The translations under genes were made by a program, and so were the position numbers. A stretch of 64,000 nt of DNA from Angiostrongylus vasorum. Lineage: Eukaryota > Nematoda > Chromadorea > Rhabditida > Metastrongylidae. The stretch is from assembly GCA_018806985.1 (NCBI GenBank), contig JADANN010000464.1, forward strand, positions 777,501-841,500, written 5' to 3'. Positions 1 through 27,874 of this stretch are shown here, one piece after another (position 1 is the first letter of the stretch; every line of letters starts with the position of its first letter). Below the pieces are notes generated by a model, which was not told the origin of the DNA, did not search any database, and saw only the letters and a program-made list of their open reading frames with translations.

Positions 1-390
1 GAGTGAGGCATACTCATTTGGTGATCCCCTTTTATGCAGGATGCTGATGAGAACGATTGTCCGAAATATTACTACGCTTTGTACTGGCTGATAACAACAC
101 CGACTTCTGCAGTATGGATTATCCGGAGGAAAAGCAAGTTGTTATTACCGGACGTTGTGATCGGACAATCATTATATGCACCATCAGCATCCCATCACTG
201 AGTGAGTATGCCTCATTCGAGGGGGTGGCCGGCTGAGGAAGACCTCACTGGACACGAGGGCGAAGCCACCACATCGAGACGAATAACAACCGTGGACCGT
301 CGACTCGGATCATCAGCACTGATGAAGAGGAAGACGTCGAAACGTTAGCCAAAAATAAATATATTTATCAACCTCGTGTAAGCTCATCAA
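1..390. repeat. Inverted repeat plus PLE-like terminal core at left edge
   Basis: The ends gaggcatactca (5-16) and tgagtatgcctc (203-214) are complementary, as are gatgctgatgagaacgattg near 40 and the caatcattatatgcaccatc block near 165. A downstream PLE-like core (actgatgaagagg to gaaacgttagcc, about 317-353) keeps CTGATGA and GAAA, but helix I is lost. The element may extend left of the window. Confidence 0.5.
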
Positions 391-889
391 AGAAAGAATG
401 CATGTTGATTGGTCACATTGATGCATTGATGCACATTGATTGATTATTGATGCACATTGATTAAATTGATTAGTATTAGGTTGAAGGAAAGTCGCTTTCG
501 AAATCTTCCTGGAGTCATAGGATGACCGTGCTATTGCATTACCAGATCTTCATCACAGGCAGTCGTCTACTTTTTTAGTTCAGAGCGAGCTATCCTCATA
601 TAAATATGGTTCTAATTTTCCGATCCAGAAGTGATGAGAGACTTATTTGGTCCAGGGCCACATGCAGCCAGAGATTATGCGCATATTACTGGATGACACT
701 TCCAATTAATGTTCTTCCTGCGCCGCTTGAAATAGTTATGTACTCGACAAAATTGTAAAAAGTATCGGCACAGCCTGGTTTAAAATGTATAGCATAAAAT
801 GAGACGACAAAAAAAATGACTTATATTTGCACATGTAAGAAACATTGAAGTAATTCGCATGCTTCAGAGGCTGGTAATGTCAAATTGAC

Positions 890-1175
890 ACACTGTCTAC
901 TTATCCAAACACTTTCGTGAAACAAGGAAAAGAAAACTTAATGCATAAACTTCATCTGTATAGTAAGTTGCGTGCTTCGGACCCGCTATTCCCTTTTCAA
1001 GGGCCTTCGTTGGCACACGTGAGCCACTAGGAAGGGTACTCACGCGGGTTCGAAGCTCACCTGGAGTCGTGAGTTTTGCTGTTATCTCAGTATCGTTGTG
1101 GTTGTAGTTCATGTAATACCCTGCCATGAAAAAAAGGATGGACAATAAATAAGAAGTTAAAACTCACCGTTTTGT
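890..1175 (+). repeat. Diverged family-2-like repeat
   Basis: Only the 3' part is clear: gcgggttcgaagctc (B-box-like), gagttttgctgttatctcag, cgttgtggttgtagttcatg, taccctgcc. It is otherwise diverged. It lies upstream of the first visible PMCA exon. Confidence 0.4.
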
Positions 1176-1179
1176 TCTT

Positions 1180-17469
<16,290 letters not shown>

Positions 17470-18130
17470 AGCTTTTTTTTAGAGAGAGTTTAAAGTAGAG
17501 AGTTCACACATAGCTAGTCAAATGCCAGAGTAATTCATATCAGGAATGTGCGGAAGTTTTTCACTTTAACTTTGTTACTTCTGAAGTGCGGAAAATACAC
17601 AGACAGAGCGTAGTTGGCTAATGTGTCACTTTTTTTTTAAAAAAGAAACTAGTGAAGTGGGACTCATTTTACTATGTATCTACCTAGGCGACTGTGCATA
17701 TGAGTGCGCATATAGTAGTAGTATAGTAGCCGTATGTGTGTACTTCTGTGTGTTTTACTTTACTTTCTTTTGATTTTAAATGACGAGAACGTTCTTTCTG
17801 ACAACTTCAAGCCTTCTCGATTCGTAACCGTAAGCTAACCTCTTATTTTTTCCCCCATAATATTCTTCGATCTCACCGTTAATGCTGAAAGATTCGTAAT
17901 GTAGAAAAAAACCAATCCGTCTATAAATCTCCATCGAGCAACCGGAATCGGAGACCAATTGGTTCTTTGTCTAGAAACAACGAAGATCTTTGAGCTGTAT
18001 ATCACAACTTGACGAACACTAAGATGAATAATCTCTTCCGTTATCGAACATGATGAAAAGATGGCATAAAGAGAGAGAGAGAGAGTTTAAACTTGACAAT
18101 GAAAAAATAACTTGACTACCAATCTTTTGT
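17470..18130. other. PMCA 3' flank
   Basis: AT-rich sequence with a (ga)n run near 18070. No AATAAA signal and no supported gene. Confidence 0.5.
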
Positions 18131-19530
18131 TAAGCTCGGCATGTATATGGTCTTGTTTTCTCGATAAGCACATACAAGGTTGTTACTATAAAATTCGTTG
18201 ATGGTACCTAACGTTTCGACGGATTTCGCCACGTAACGAGCTTGGGAAGGTCAAATTAAATGTTAGGAACAAACAGCGTGTTAGCGGATTCACCGTTTCC
18301 TGAGTCTTACATTGAGTATTTCATGTGGAAACCAATCGTACAACGTTCATATGGCTGAATAATGTGGCTCTCTCGTGTAGAAATATCAGTATGAGATATT
18401 GGGTGAGATCATGCATGATAAAGAAACACATTTCTCCCTGCAGTTCGTTTTTAGATCCGTGGGATTAATTTAGAATGCTTTGAGGGTTTTGCGCATTAAG
18501 TCTCAGATTCGTTTGCGACGATGGTGACCTCTACTTCAAAATTTTCCGCGTTATATTTCTGTGTCATGTGCACGACTGGTAGAGTACTTTATCTTCCTCT
18601 GCGCTTACCGTCTAGGTGTTTTTTATATGGACACGGAGTGATCTATCCTTTTCGCCAAAGTGTTCGTTGCCACACGCTTTGAAAGAGAATAGGTACACCG
18701 TGTCCGAAACCACGCAATAACCCTTTTCCATTATGCGTTTCTGCGCCATGTATGGACGGGCAAACGGTTACGAACTAGCTGGCGTCTCACGGTGTTTAGT
18801 GTTTTTGAACACTCGAAGACGCCACCTATTACGTAACCCTTTATATTGTCGTCTATGCACAACGCAAAATTTCGTAACATGCCTTAACGGTAGAGACGGT
18901 GATTGCATAAGTTCGGGCACGGCCTGTCTGAACTCGTGTAAAACGTCTGGGGATGTTACGTTGACGAAACGGGTAGACGACTCTGCGTCCGTATGAAGAC
19001 TCTTATTCGGTGAGTTTAAAGTTAAACCAAATGCTCTCGTAGGCGCGCATAGGAGACAAAGGCATAACGAAGAAAATTTTGAAGTAAAAGTCACTATCCT
19101 CGCTAGGGATCTAAAACTTCAGCACGTAAAACACTCGAACCATTCTGGATAATTTCAACATTCCAAAAATGAATTGCATGGAGGAATACCTTGTTATCAG
19201 AGGTGATCTTACGCAATATCTCGGTGTGATTTTTTCAACGCTAGAGGGGCGCATTGCCCATTGAGTCCTTTGCGATTGATCTGCATTTGGAAGACTCCGT
19301 GAAAGACTCATAGAAAACGGTTAGTGTGTAAAGAAGCTCTTTTGTTTTCAATGGGAATGAAATTTATGCTTTTTGGTTTTCTGTTAAATTTTCGGGGTAC
19401 TTGACTGACTACGTTGCAGTCAACCTTGCCTTTCCAGACTTTGAAGCAAGGGAATCCTCCGAAACGTCAGCTATTATGAGTAACTAATGTATTAACAAGC
19501 TCATGTGTGCTTATCAAGAAAACAGTGATT
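18130..19530. mobile_element. Head-to-head pair of Penelope-like fragments
   Basis: The left half (about 18150-18720) is minus-oriented: its terminal segment at 18160-18260 and nuclease region near 18600-18680 are reverse complements of PLE ends elsewhere. The right half (18730-19530) is plus-oriented, with CTTQNFVTCLNGRDGDCISS, a nuclease with the YIG part missing, KVTILARDLKL, and a terminal segment ending near 19530. The outermost sequences, around gtttt(c/t)tcgataagcaca on the left and its complement on the right, mirror each other. PLEs are known to insert with inverted or tandem partial copies. All frames are broken. Confidence 0.7.
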
Positions 19531-20256
19531 TGTTGATCAATGTCGAGCCTGGCGGAAAGTCAGTCGTGGGAATTGTTGCCTTGGTTCATTGATGAGCACA
19601 AGGTTGCTAGAAATCTTTTAGTGGCCAACGTCTTCAGAGCCGCTATGATTCGACCCGGTGTGCACAGTAGTTGTTTATTGCGATTTATGCCTCTATGGTT
19701 GTTTCACGCAGACAAATCAATTGAACTGGAATGCTACACAAAATGAACGGGCATCATCCACCAGTGTTGCCCCTTTAAATGGGATAGACTCATCCATAGA
19801 TTCGGCTCAGAAGAAAGGGATCACGCGGAAATGTTTGCTTCAATTAAAAAAAATTAATAAAAACCCACCGTTTTTGCTGCCTTTTTTGGCGCGCGAATGT
19901 TATTTTAGAGCAGACTTCCGCACATTCATTGCACCTAGCCACAAGGTAGTGTCATGAAAATCATGTTTTAGAGATGTAAAACTTAACACTGCTAGTAGAA
20001 GTATGAGAAATCTCTACGGATAGAGATTGAATAAAAGAAAATAAAAAAAGAAATCTAAAGTGCGAGTAAGACTTCTTTCTGCAGTGTTTTCTAACGAATC
20101 CTTTGGCTTTTTTTTGTGGTTCCGAGTGTTAAGTTGTTATCAGAACTTGAGGAAGAAATATTTTTTCTTTTCAATTACTCTAATCTTAAATCCTTAACGC
20201 TCTTTTTATCCTTTGAAGTTAACGACTTCTTGTGAGTGATTCCTCTAAAGTTGAAT

Positions 20257-21716
20257 TATTTGTGCTTTAGGGTCTGGTAGCATACGGTCCCGTGGACAGA
20301 TATAGAACGCTGCGCTCACACCGAAGAGTTCGGCCGGAATGACGCTCGCACAAAACATCACAGCAACATCTAGCTCATTGATGTTTGTGTAGTTTTTTCT
20401 GTTTCAATGTCGGATCATTCATCCTATTGCTCACGAGACATTTTCATTCACTTTCTATTCGGTTCGACGTACCGTCCTCGTGGTGGCGGTGAATTGTCAC
20501 CGATTCATATAGATTTGCTCAATTCAGATTTCTAATTGCGATCATTTCCAACACTGTACATAGTCGCCGTCGATAAAAATCTGCTCTTAAATATTTATTA
20601 ATCTGTATGTATGTGTGTGTATGTGCGTGTGTAAGTGTGTATATGTATACGTGAGTGAGTGAATGAGCTCATGGCTGTCAACACTGCACTGTGTTGATTC
20701 CGTTGCTTAGAGCTATACTTCCACCAGACGAGAATCCGTACGAGATTCGTTATGCTGCCGCTGAGTTACGTTCTATTTTGCCATCGGATGTCTACAATAG
20801 CAACCACTGTAGCGTCCGTGCTGTATTGTTTTCTTGTTCAGACTTTTGTTGTATCTGATCCTTATTTGCTTTGACGCCGGATTCATCAGCGGTTAGGTGT
20901 TAGTCAGCCCGTTGTTGAAGAGCTCAAAGCGAACCTAACCTTATTTGAGGCTAGTATGCCATTGGTATGTTCTGTAACACAACCATAGGTTTGTATTTTT
21001 ATTTTTCAGCACTTTTTTGAAATGCTTGTATTTTTTCATTGTCGCCAGTGATTGTTTCAATCGACTAAAAAAGCGTAAATTGAATAAAACTTCCGCATAA
21101 ACACCAAATAAAAAGGAGCAGAACAGGAAACGTACAGCTAATTTCTTAACATCAACGCTCATTAAAATATTTCCTTGCCTTAGAAGACCATAAGTGGACG
21201 TTTTCGTAATCTATGTATTTGTATTTAGTAGAAGGAAAAGCGGAAGACTTTCAAATAAATATTATCAGACAAGAGAAGATTTATCGAGGTGCCAAGCAGT
21301 GATTTACAACACCGAAGGTATTCTCCGTATGAAGTGGCGAGCCGCCGAAGTATTCCGGCAGATTGGTGTAGAACAAGCTGAACAGAATCAAGGCAGGTGT
21401 AGAAAAAATCTGAACAAAAAATGCGAAAGATACAGAGTAACCTAAATGGAATCCTAAGTGAAATTGAGAATACACCATTATATTTTAGGCTGCAACAAAA
21501 TCATAAGAAGAAAAAGAATGAAGGCAACATAGCACGCGCCAAATTTGTATGTTACTGGGAAAAAACGTTCTGTGAAGGTTTTCGAAGTGTTGCAGACATT
21601 TACAGTGAAATTCCACTTTTTATTCAAAAAACTGCAAGTGTGTGGATTTTACTCCGATATATTCATATGCTTGAAACGCTAGATGGTTGGTCTTCCATTA
21701 GAAGGATGTTCTGAAA
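20257..21716 (+). CDS. Unassigned coding-looking segments downstream of PMCA
   Basis: Several short open blocks with splice-like edges: after gtgctttag near 20270, GLVAYGPVDRYRTLRSHRR; at 20698-20860, AILPPDENPYEIRYAAAELR followed by SILPSDVYNS; at 20890-20964, between catcag and gtatgt, RLGVSQPVVEELKANLTLFE; near 21300-21400, ILRMKWRAAEVFRQIGVEQA ending at gtgtag; and a 97-codon frame at 21421-21714. The 20890-20964 block is the most gene-like: 25 codons, phase 0 at both ends. I recognise no family and cannot join the blocks securely. They may be one gene, exons of an alternative PMCA tail, or chance. Confidence 0.25.
20604..20665. repeat. TG-rich microsatellite
   Basis: Imperfect (tgtg/tatg)n tract running into gtgagtgagtgaatgag. 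Lies between PMCA and the next coding-looking block. Confidence 0.8.
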
Positions 21717-21719
21717 AAG

Positions 21720-23395
21720 GTTCTCAAAATTATGCATTCTCTTCTACATCGTCCAGTTTCACGCAATAATAGCGTTAAAGTGGGCGGTGTTGACCGTATC
21801 TGAGATATGATCTTTCTTCAAGGCGGTTTAAAATACCCCCGACCTTATATCACCGAGTCTTCTCTTCGTGTGCATACGACAAGGGCCACATCTTTACAGC
21901 CGTAAACCACAAAGCAATCAGGTTGTTACCTGCTCACTAGGAACAATATTCATGGTCGAGGTGGTTTTGAAAAGGACTCCAACTGAACCAACTTTTCACT
22001 ACCTAGTGTTGTGAGGAACATTTCCCTTTCGATATCATGAACGCTGTTTAACAGACGGAATGCTCTATGCAGTACTTGATCTTCTCAGATCTCATTATCA
22101 GATTTTAAATGGAGAGTATTTCGAATGGTTGCAAATTCACGCAGGTTAAAGTAGCCCAGAAATTTTGACAGCTTTACCCTATTCATCCTATCCAACAATT
22201 TCGTATCTTTCGGACTATGAGAACTGGTACCCCACTTTCGCTCCTTGCAGAGAGTAACACCCTGCGTGCTCTTCGTGGTGGGTTCTTGCCCTTTTTTGGT
22301 AAATTTGGAGTTTAATTTTAAAGACAACTCCCGGAACACCTCCCATACTCCACCAATTTACTTGATTACAAGCTTTTCGCTAAATTATCCAAGGGACATC
22401 CTACATTGTTCCACGAGTGAACGTAATACCGAAAAGCCGTTCAGATAAACGGTAGATCTGAAGGAGGGAAAAAATAAAAGCTTAGTTGGAACAGACAATA
22501 GAAAGTATTTGAATCATCTTTTGGGGGCTTTATCAACTATGCAGTGAAAACAAAATTTGCTCATTAGGCTCACTTTCCAAGTTTTCTATTTTAAAGCAAG
22601 CACCTTAAACTTAGACACTACGGAAGCAAGTTAAGATGACTCTCAGCGTTATTTAATGGGCTATAGAAATGGTTGTACTAAGATTGCCTTGTTAAACGGA
22701 AGTGGTAAGAAATATTGCGCATTTGAGATCCACGTCGACCATTAAGGATGACCTACATCAGACATCAAAAACCAGATACTTAGGTGGGGTTATACGTCTT
22801 AGAAGAAGCCTATTATAGTACCTGCGTCCGGTGGAGTTCGTACACTACAGTAACAAATTGACAATTTTACTAGCACCTTTCTGGAATCACTGGGAATCAA
22901 CGGGATGACAGCCGTTAGATGTGATATTTTTTGCGACAAACTGATGCAAGGTGTTAATACTCTTTCGAAATTGGGTCGTTGCAAATGAGGGCTGAGTGGG
23001 TATTGCATAGAAACGGATTTCAGAAAAAGAAACATGGTGGCCTCATCAATCACGGGGGGTAGAAGATCTTCGTAGGCTTCTTCAACTTTCCAACGAATAC
23101 CATCTCTACTAATACTTTCCTCGACGCAAACGATTCGCCTTCATTTTCCGTACAAGTCACGCTTTAGCTTAGAAAGCTCATATTCAGGCATCTTATACTT
23201 TTTGTAGCTGGGCTCTATCTCTTTCTTCACGGTATTTATTGCAAGTGATGTGAGAAACTTATATTACTTCGTAGTTGGAACTTCCAAAAAAGTTGTGTTA
23301 TACACGTGGTTTGACCCTAGGTATTTAAGAGTGAGAATCAAGTTGGAATCTTTAATGGGTGCTGAACGATCTTTCAACGACCATACTGTGAACAT
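21720..23395. other. No supported gene
   Basis: Short open frames on both strands only; none has recognisable motifs or phase-consistent splice sites. Confidence 0.4.
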
Positions 23396-23399
23396 TCTG

Positions 23400-23660
23400 A
23401 GCTCGCGCAGCCCAGTGGTTAGGGGTGCGTGCAATACACACGTGATTGATCCAGCGTCCCAGGTAAATCAAGCACTCCATCCCTCTTGGTCCCCCGAATT
23501 AGTACTAAACCTGATTATATGAATAGTAGATTGATTCATTGTATGCTACCATAGGTCATATAGACCAGATGTGCATTTAATCACTTCTACCATGGTAGGA
23601 ATCGGTCGAATGCATTGTGGACACGTTGAGAAATGATCAAACGAATTGTTTTTTACTTAC
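23400..23660 (+). repeat. SINE-like repeat, family 1, diverged
   Basis: gcgcagcccagtggttaggg head, gtgattgatcc B-box-like block, and body with cagatgtgcatttaatcact and gaatgcattgtgg. Confidence 0.5.
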
Positions 23661-24479
23661 TGACTACGAATCTTCGCATGAGATCGTCTATCTTGTCCTT
23701 GAAACACTCAACAAGAATTAACCAATGACATGGAATTCCCTTAAGTTTTTACTTAGAATAGATTTCACCCTTTTGTTGCCGTACCTCATTGGTTTTGCTG
23801 AAGCGGAGCACTCGCATAAAGCATTTTTTGACTCAGTAGTGAAGTAAGAGTCTTCATCAATTGCAATGAAAGAAAAAGGAAAAATGGAACATTTAACCCT
23901 AAGAACAGAACAATGTTGACGATAGTCTTAGAGTTAGGATTAAAGAAATAATGGATAGCTTTCTATAATACTAGGGAGGCTGTCGCACCAGCTTAGTTTT
24001 TCAAATATCTAGAAGCAAATAGACGGTTTCTTCTCGCAGACCGAATTGTTGCAAACTAATTGCACGAGGTCGAAACAAAAACGTGACACATTTCCACTTC
24101 TTAAAAGTGATGAACGAGGTCACTGTCGACTCGACTCACGCTGTTTAACGCTCGCTGACCCAGAATGGCATCGCGTCTACCACCCAACCCCATCATCTCA
24201 ATTTTTTCTTGAAGGACTTTTTTAATACTAGTGAATACTTTTTTTGATTTACGATGATCCTACTGCTGCCTCATATCTGTTCTCTCGTTGACGGTCCAAT
24301 GACCGCAGCTGTCTCCAGCAAAGTCTCCATTTGTCCTTTCCATGCACAGGATTTGCATTTTGCGCGTTCTGTGTAATCGTTGAGCATTATTGCTTTCTTC
24401 TAGGGTCTTTATGAGAAACTCAGGCTGTCATATCGGTGGCCGTCCTGATGTGCACTTGAATCCCGGAAAACCTAGTCGC

Positions 24480-25375
24480 TAAGGCTTCTTGCTAATCGGT
24501 TGTCGTTCAGACTCATCACATAACCGACCCATCTGATTTTCGACATTTTGATGTGTCCTCCCTGGCCTTTAGCTGCTGGTTACCTGTACCAACTGTCGTC
24601 CTGTTGATCGTCGAGTCATTCGAACGGGCTTCAGTAAATCTTCCATTTCTCCCTGTTGCGTGCAGAAGTAGCCCAATGGGTTCTGCCCGCTCTATGGACT
24701 CGTTGAACATCATTTCGTTCCTCTAATGTTTTCGTGAAAAACTGTGACCATCGGCTTGGTCGTTTTCCCGCAATACGTTTGACATCTTGAGAAATCCCGT
24801 CATTACGGCCCTTGCCTATCAGTTGTCGTTCGCACGAATTACGTGTCTGACCCACCTTATCTCCGATAGTTTGGCGTATAAAACAGTTTTTCTGATCGTT
24901 GACGTAGATCGGGTCTTCGGATCCCTTCCCTCACTTGTGTGACACAGGATACTCCAGTATCGACCTTTGAGCGCGTTCAATAACGCTGAGTGATTTTTCA
25001 TTCTGCTTACTCTGCGACCAGGTTTCTGACGCATACGTTAACGTAGGAAGAATCATGGAGTCGAAAAGGTTGGCATGAAGTCGTCGGGTGTTCTCTGTTT
25101 TCTTCACTGCATCTCTGATGCACTTGAAAGCTCCTCAAGCCGCTCGTTTCCTTCTGCTCAACTCTGGAGTTAAGTCGTTCAACGTGTTGATTTCCCGACC
25201 TAGATAGATATAATTGGAGCATTCGGAGATATTCATTCCGTTGAACGTGAATGGGGCATACGAAACAAATCCGTTCCTCATGAACATCGTTTCTGTGAGA
25301 TTTGATTTGAGACCAATCTTTGTGCAGACTTTATCAAAGTTGGCAAGCATTCGTTCCGCCTGGATAATGTTTTGT
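24480..25375 (-). mobile_element. RTE-type LINE fragment, 3' portion, minus strand
   Basis: Minus-strand frames match the C-terminal part of the RTE polyprotein: KIGLKSNLTETMFMRNGFVS, SECSNYIYLGREINTLND, ELSRRKRAA, then LEERNDVQRVHRAGRTHWAT. The catalytic RT core is absent because the copy begins just downstream of the FADD box, and the frame is broken several times. It is a 5'-truncated relic, as is usual for LINE insertions. Confidence 0.85.
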
Positions 25376-25379
25376 TAAT

Positions 25380-26235
25380 GTTTTTCAGTGGTTACTGTTT
25401 TATGCTGTAAATTCAGACTTTTTCTGTCACACCATAGAAAAGTTCGTTTCAATGAGGAACGCAAACTTCTGCAGTTTCATCGTTGATATAATACGTTGCA
25501 AAACAGCAGCTTTACTGAAGGCAATTGCCGATGAGGATACCTATCATTTAAAGTCCATCTCATCGTTAAATTTTCAGGTTGATACAAATTGATGTTTTTT
25601 TACAGCTGTTTAGATTCCGGGTTGATTTCTTGTGTAGCACAAGCAACATGGCGTGGTGCAACAGGAGGCGGGATAGAATCACTAGGTCCTTGGTGCAATC
25701 ACTCTGCAAACGGGAATATACTCTGTAGACGTTAAACGCTGGCTCATCGATAGCGGTTAAGAAATACGGGAATGACAATCATTGTCGAAAAGTTCAGCTG
25801 GTCACCTCTTAAAGGACAAATTAACGTTCAGGTCACATTTCCGCTATGAAAAACTGAGAAACGAATTCCTAGCAATACAAAGGCAAGAAGGAGTGTGAAT
25901 GGAGACTGCAATTATAGGATTTAAGAATACTAGGAAGCTGAAGTTCTGTGAAGGAATTTCAGCATCGTATTCTACACTAGCTGTATCATTAAAAAAATGG
26001 AAGTTTTACAAATTTTTTTTCTCAATTTCTGACTTTTAGTATGCCATTACTATTCAGCTGGTATTTTCTGTCTTAACTGCTCTTTAAATATTCCTTTATT
26101 TTTCCATTTCACGTTGCCATTCTGCAGACGCTTTTACAATTGAAGCACCAATAATGGTAAACGCTATTTATTCACTTAACAACACCTGCATTTCGATGCC
26201 TTTTCCACAATTGTTACTACCAAATGGCATTTGAA
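25380..26235. other. No supported gene
   Basis: Sequence between the RTE fragment and the secreted-protein gene. Nothing recognised. Confidence 0.4.
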
Positions 26236-26239
26236 TAAA

Positions 26240-26540
26240 AAAGGATGAGGCGTTCGACGTTGGTCAACTACTTAGAGAACCACCATGCATCCGATTCCAT
26301 TCGATGGACATAGGAGTGGATGGAGTGAATGAATGCATCTTTGGCGTTTACAAGGCTTTGTATGGCCTAACGATAAATGAAATCTGGGTTTTTATCCTCT
26401 CTATCAAGTCTAGTACCAGTTAGCCGACATCCGAGGGGTCCAGTGCTTGGCTAGTCCGAGATGCTGGATAGAACTAAAGATCGTTCGGTATGTGTCGCAG
26501 GGGTGCCTCTTGTACAATTGCGCTGCACGAACGCCTCCAA
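26240..26540 (-). repeat. SINE-like repeat, family 1, diverged
   Basis: Minus copy: gcgttcgacgttggtcaact tail, gagtgaatgaatgcatcttt body, and the head complement ending near gcgctgcacgaacgcctcc just upstream of the secreted-protein start. The spacing to that gene's ATG is about 40 bases. Confidence 0.5.
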
Positions 26541-26575
26541 ATATATATTTTAAAGTGTTTTCCCTCTGTTACAGT

Positions 26576-27171
26576 ATGCGGTTCGCTATCGTGATCGTAG
26601 TGACGATCTCTACGGTAATGACATGCCATTTGACGGCAAAACTTCTTTCGAAAAGCAAACGTCCGCTGTGGGCTCAAATAAAATTTCCTAACGGAACCGA
26701 AAGCGATGTGTAAGTGTACCATGCAGTTTTTTGTCAACTTCTTCATTATCAGTTGTTTTCCAATGTTTTCGTCCTTATATCACTTGTCTACTATCTACTT
26801 TTTGAAAAAAATGACTCGTAATTTGCAACCTATTTTCAGTTACGAGTTCGAAAATAGTGATAGGAACTACACCGTCACCATTTCGGGACCATATTGCAAT
26901 TTCAAGCCGACCATAGTCACAACTTATCTGGAAAGTCCTTCAGCTGGTGTGGAACCTCTCGGAGAGACTTCAGCATTCATCGATGGGATGGGCTTTCTTG
27001 AGTATCTGGTAAAAATTTTCACCGTCATTGCGTTTAAATATTGATACTTAAAAGAACTGCACGTTGTGAGAATAATTATTAACATTATTCCTAAAAAGTT
27101 TATTCTCTTCTATCTAGCTACTGGTGCCCATAGAACACGGAATAACATCTTTGTTCCATGTTTTAAAATGA
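26576..27171 (+). CDS. Small secreted protein, three exons, family not recognised
   Basis: Exons 26576-26709, 26840-27008 and 27118-27171; phases agree (2/1, then 0/0) with donors gtaagt and gtaaaa and acceptors ttttcag and tatctag. The protein is about 118 residues. It starts MRFAIVIVVTISTVMTC, a hydrophobic stretch typical of a signal peptide. It continues with LWAQIKFPNGTE, a mature part with YTVTISGPYCNFKPT and an acidic, proline-containing segment, and ends VPIEHGITSLFHVLK. The ATG lies one base after a ctgttacag acceptor, as expected of a trans-spliced nematode start. I see two N-glycosylation sequons (NGT, NYT) and no membrane segment after the signal. I do not recognise the family. 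Secretion is inferred; no function is proposed. Confidence 0.6.
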
Positions 27172-27574
27172 TCTTCAGAGGGCACACTCGTTCTCCACCA
27201 TCGTTCTTACTTGGTTCATTCGCTAAATCGTAGGATCCACTAACACAGAATAATCCAAATTGCATGCCAGGAAACTTCTCTCCTACCCATAGGAGTTGAT
27301 GAGCACTTATGGTGAACACTTGCAAGCGCTCTAGTATAGCTGTTCCAAGATTCCACAGAGAATCTACTCGAATAGCATTCCATAGAATTCACGAAGAATG
27401 AGCGAATTCTCAATCTGAAACCGAACTGAGACATGAGCTAGTGTAACTTTGCGGGCAACAGCAACTACTTAACAAAATGAATGGAAGAGTGTGCAGCCAG
27501 TATGTGAGGACTGACTATCTAAATACCAAGACAGATAGAGTAATATTGACATCTAGTGTGTTCTCCAATAACAG

Positions 27575-27865
27575 GATAAAGGATAAAAGGATAAAGCTCT
27601 CGGCGTTGATCAATCCCTGAGGGATGCGCCATGCATTTGACTTCATTAAGTATCGTTGGAGGTGATTGAATGCATATCTGGCCTTTACAATGACTCGCGG
27701 TTGCCTTCCGATGTATCGAGCCAGTGCTGTTACTCTCCCAGATAAGTCTAGTACCAATTTTCCAACCCCGGAGAGATGGAAGGCTTGATGGGCCATGTGC
27801 GCAGGGATCGATTCCACGTGTGTGTCGCAGGGCGCCTCCGACCACTGCGCCACGCGCCTCCAATT
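27575..27865 (-). repeat. SINE-like repeat, family 1, well preserved
   Basis: Read on the minus strand it starts with tggcgcagtggtcggaggcg (matching the pol III A box TRGCnnAGYnGG). A B-box-like aatcgatcc follows, then the family body ending in gattgatcaacgccgagagc. It is the best reference copy of the family in this window. Confidence 0.7.
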
Positions 27866-27874
27866 ACAGGAAGA

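Noticed and set aside
18768..19094. 108-codon minus-strand open frame
   Set aside because: Antisense shadow of a PLE nuclease fragment.
20270..20340. Alternative 3' exon of PMCA
   Set aside because: A stop-terminated block follows an acceptor, but it has no similarity to known PMCA tails and lies 2.8 kb beyond the normal stop; left as unassigned.
27800..27865. Possible genuine tRNA gene at the head of the SINE
   Set aside because: The A box is good, but no cloverleaf can be folded and the same block is dispersed across the window.
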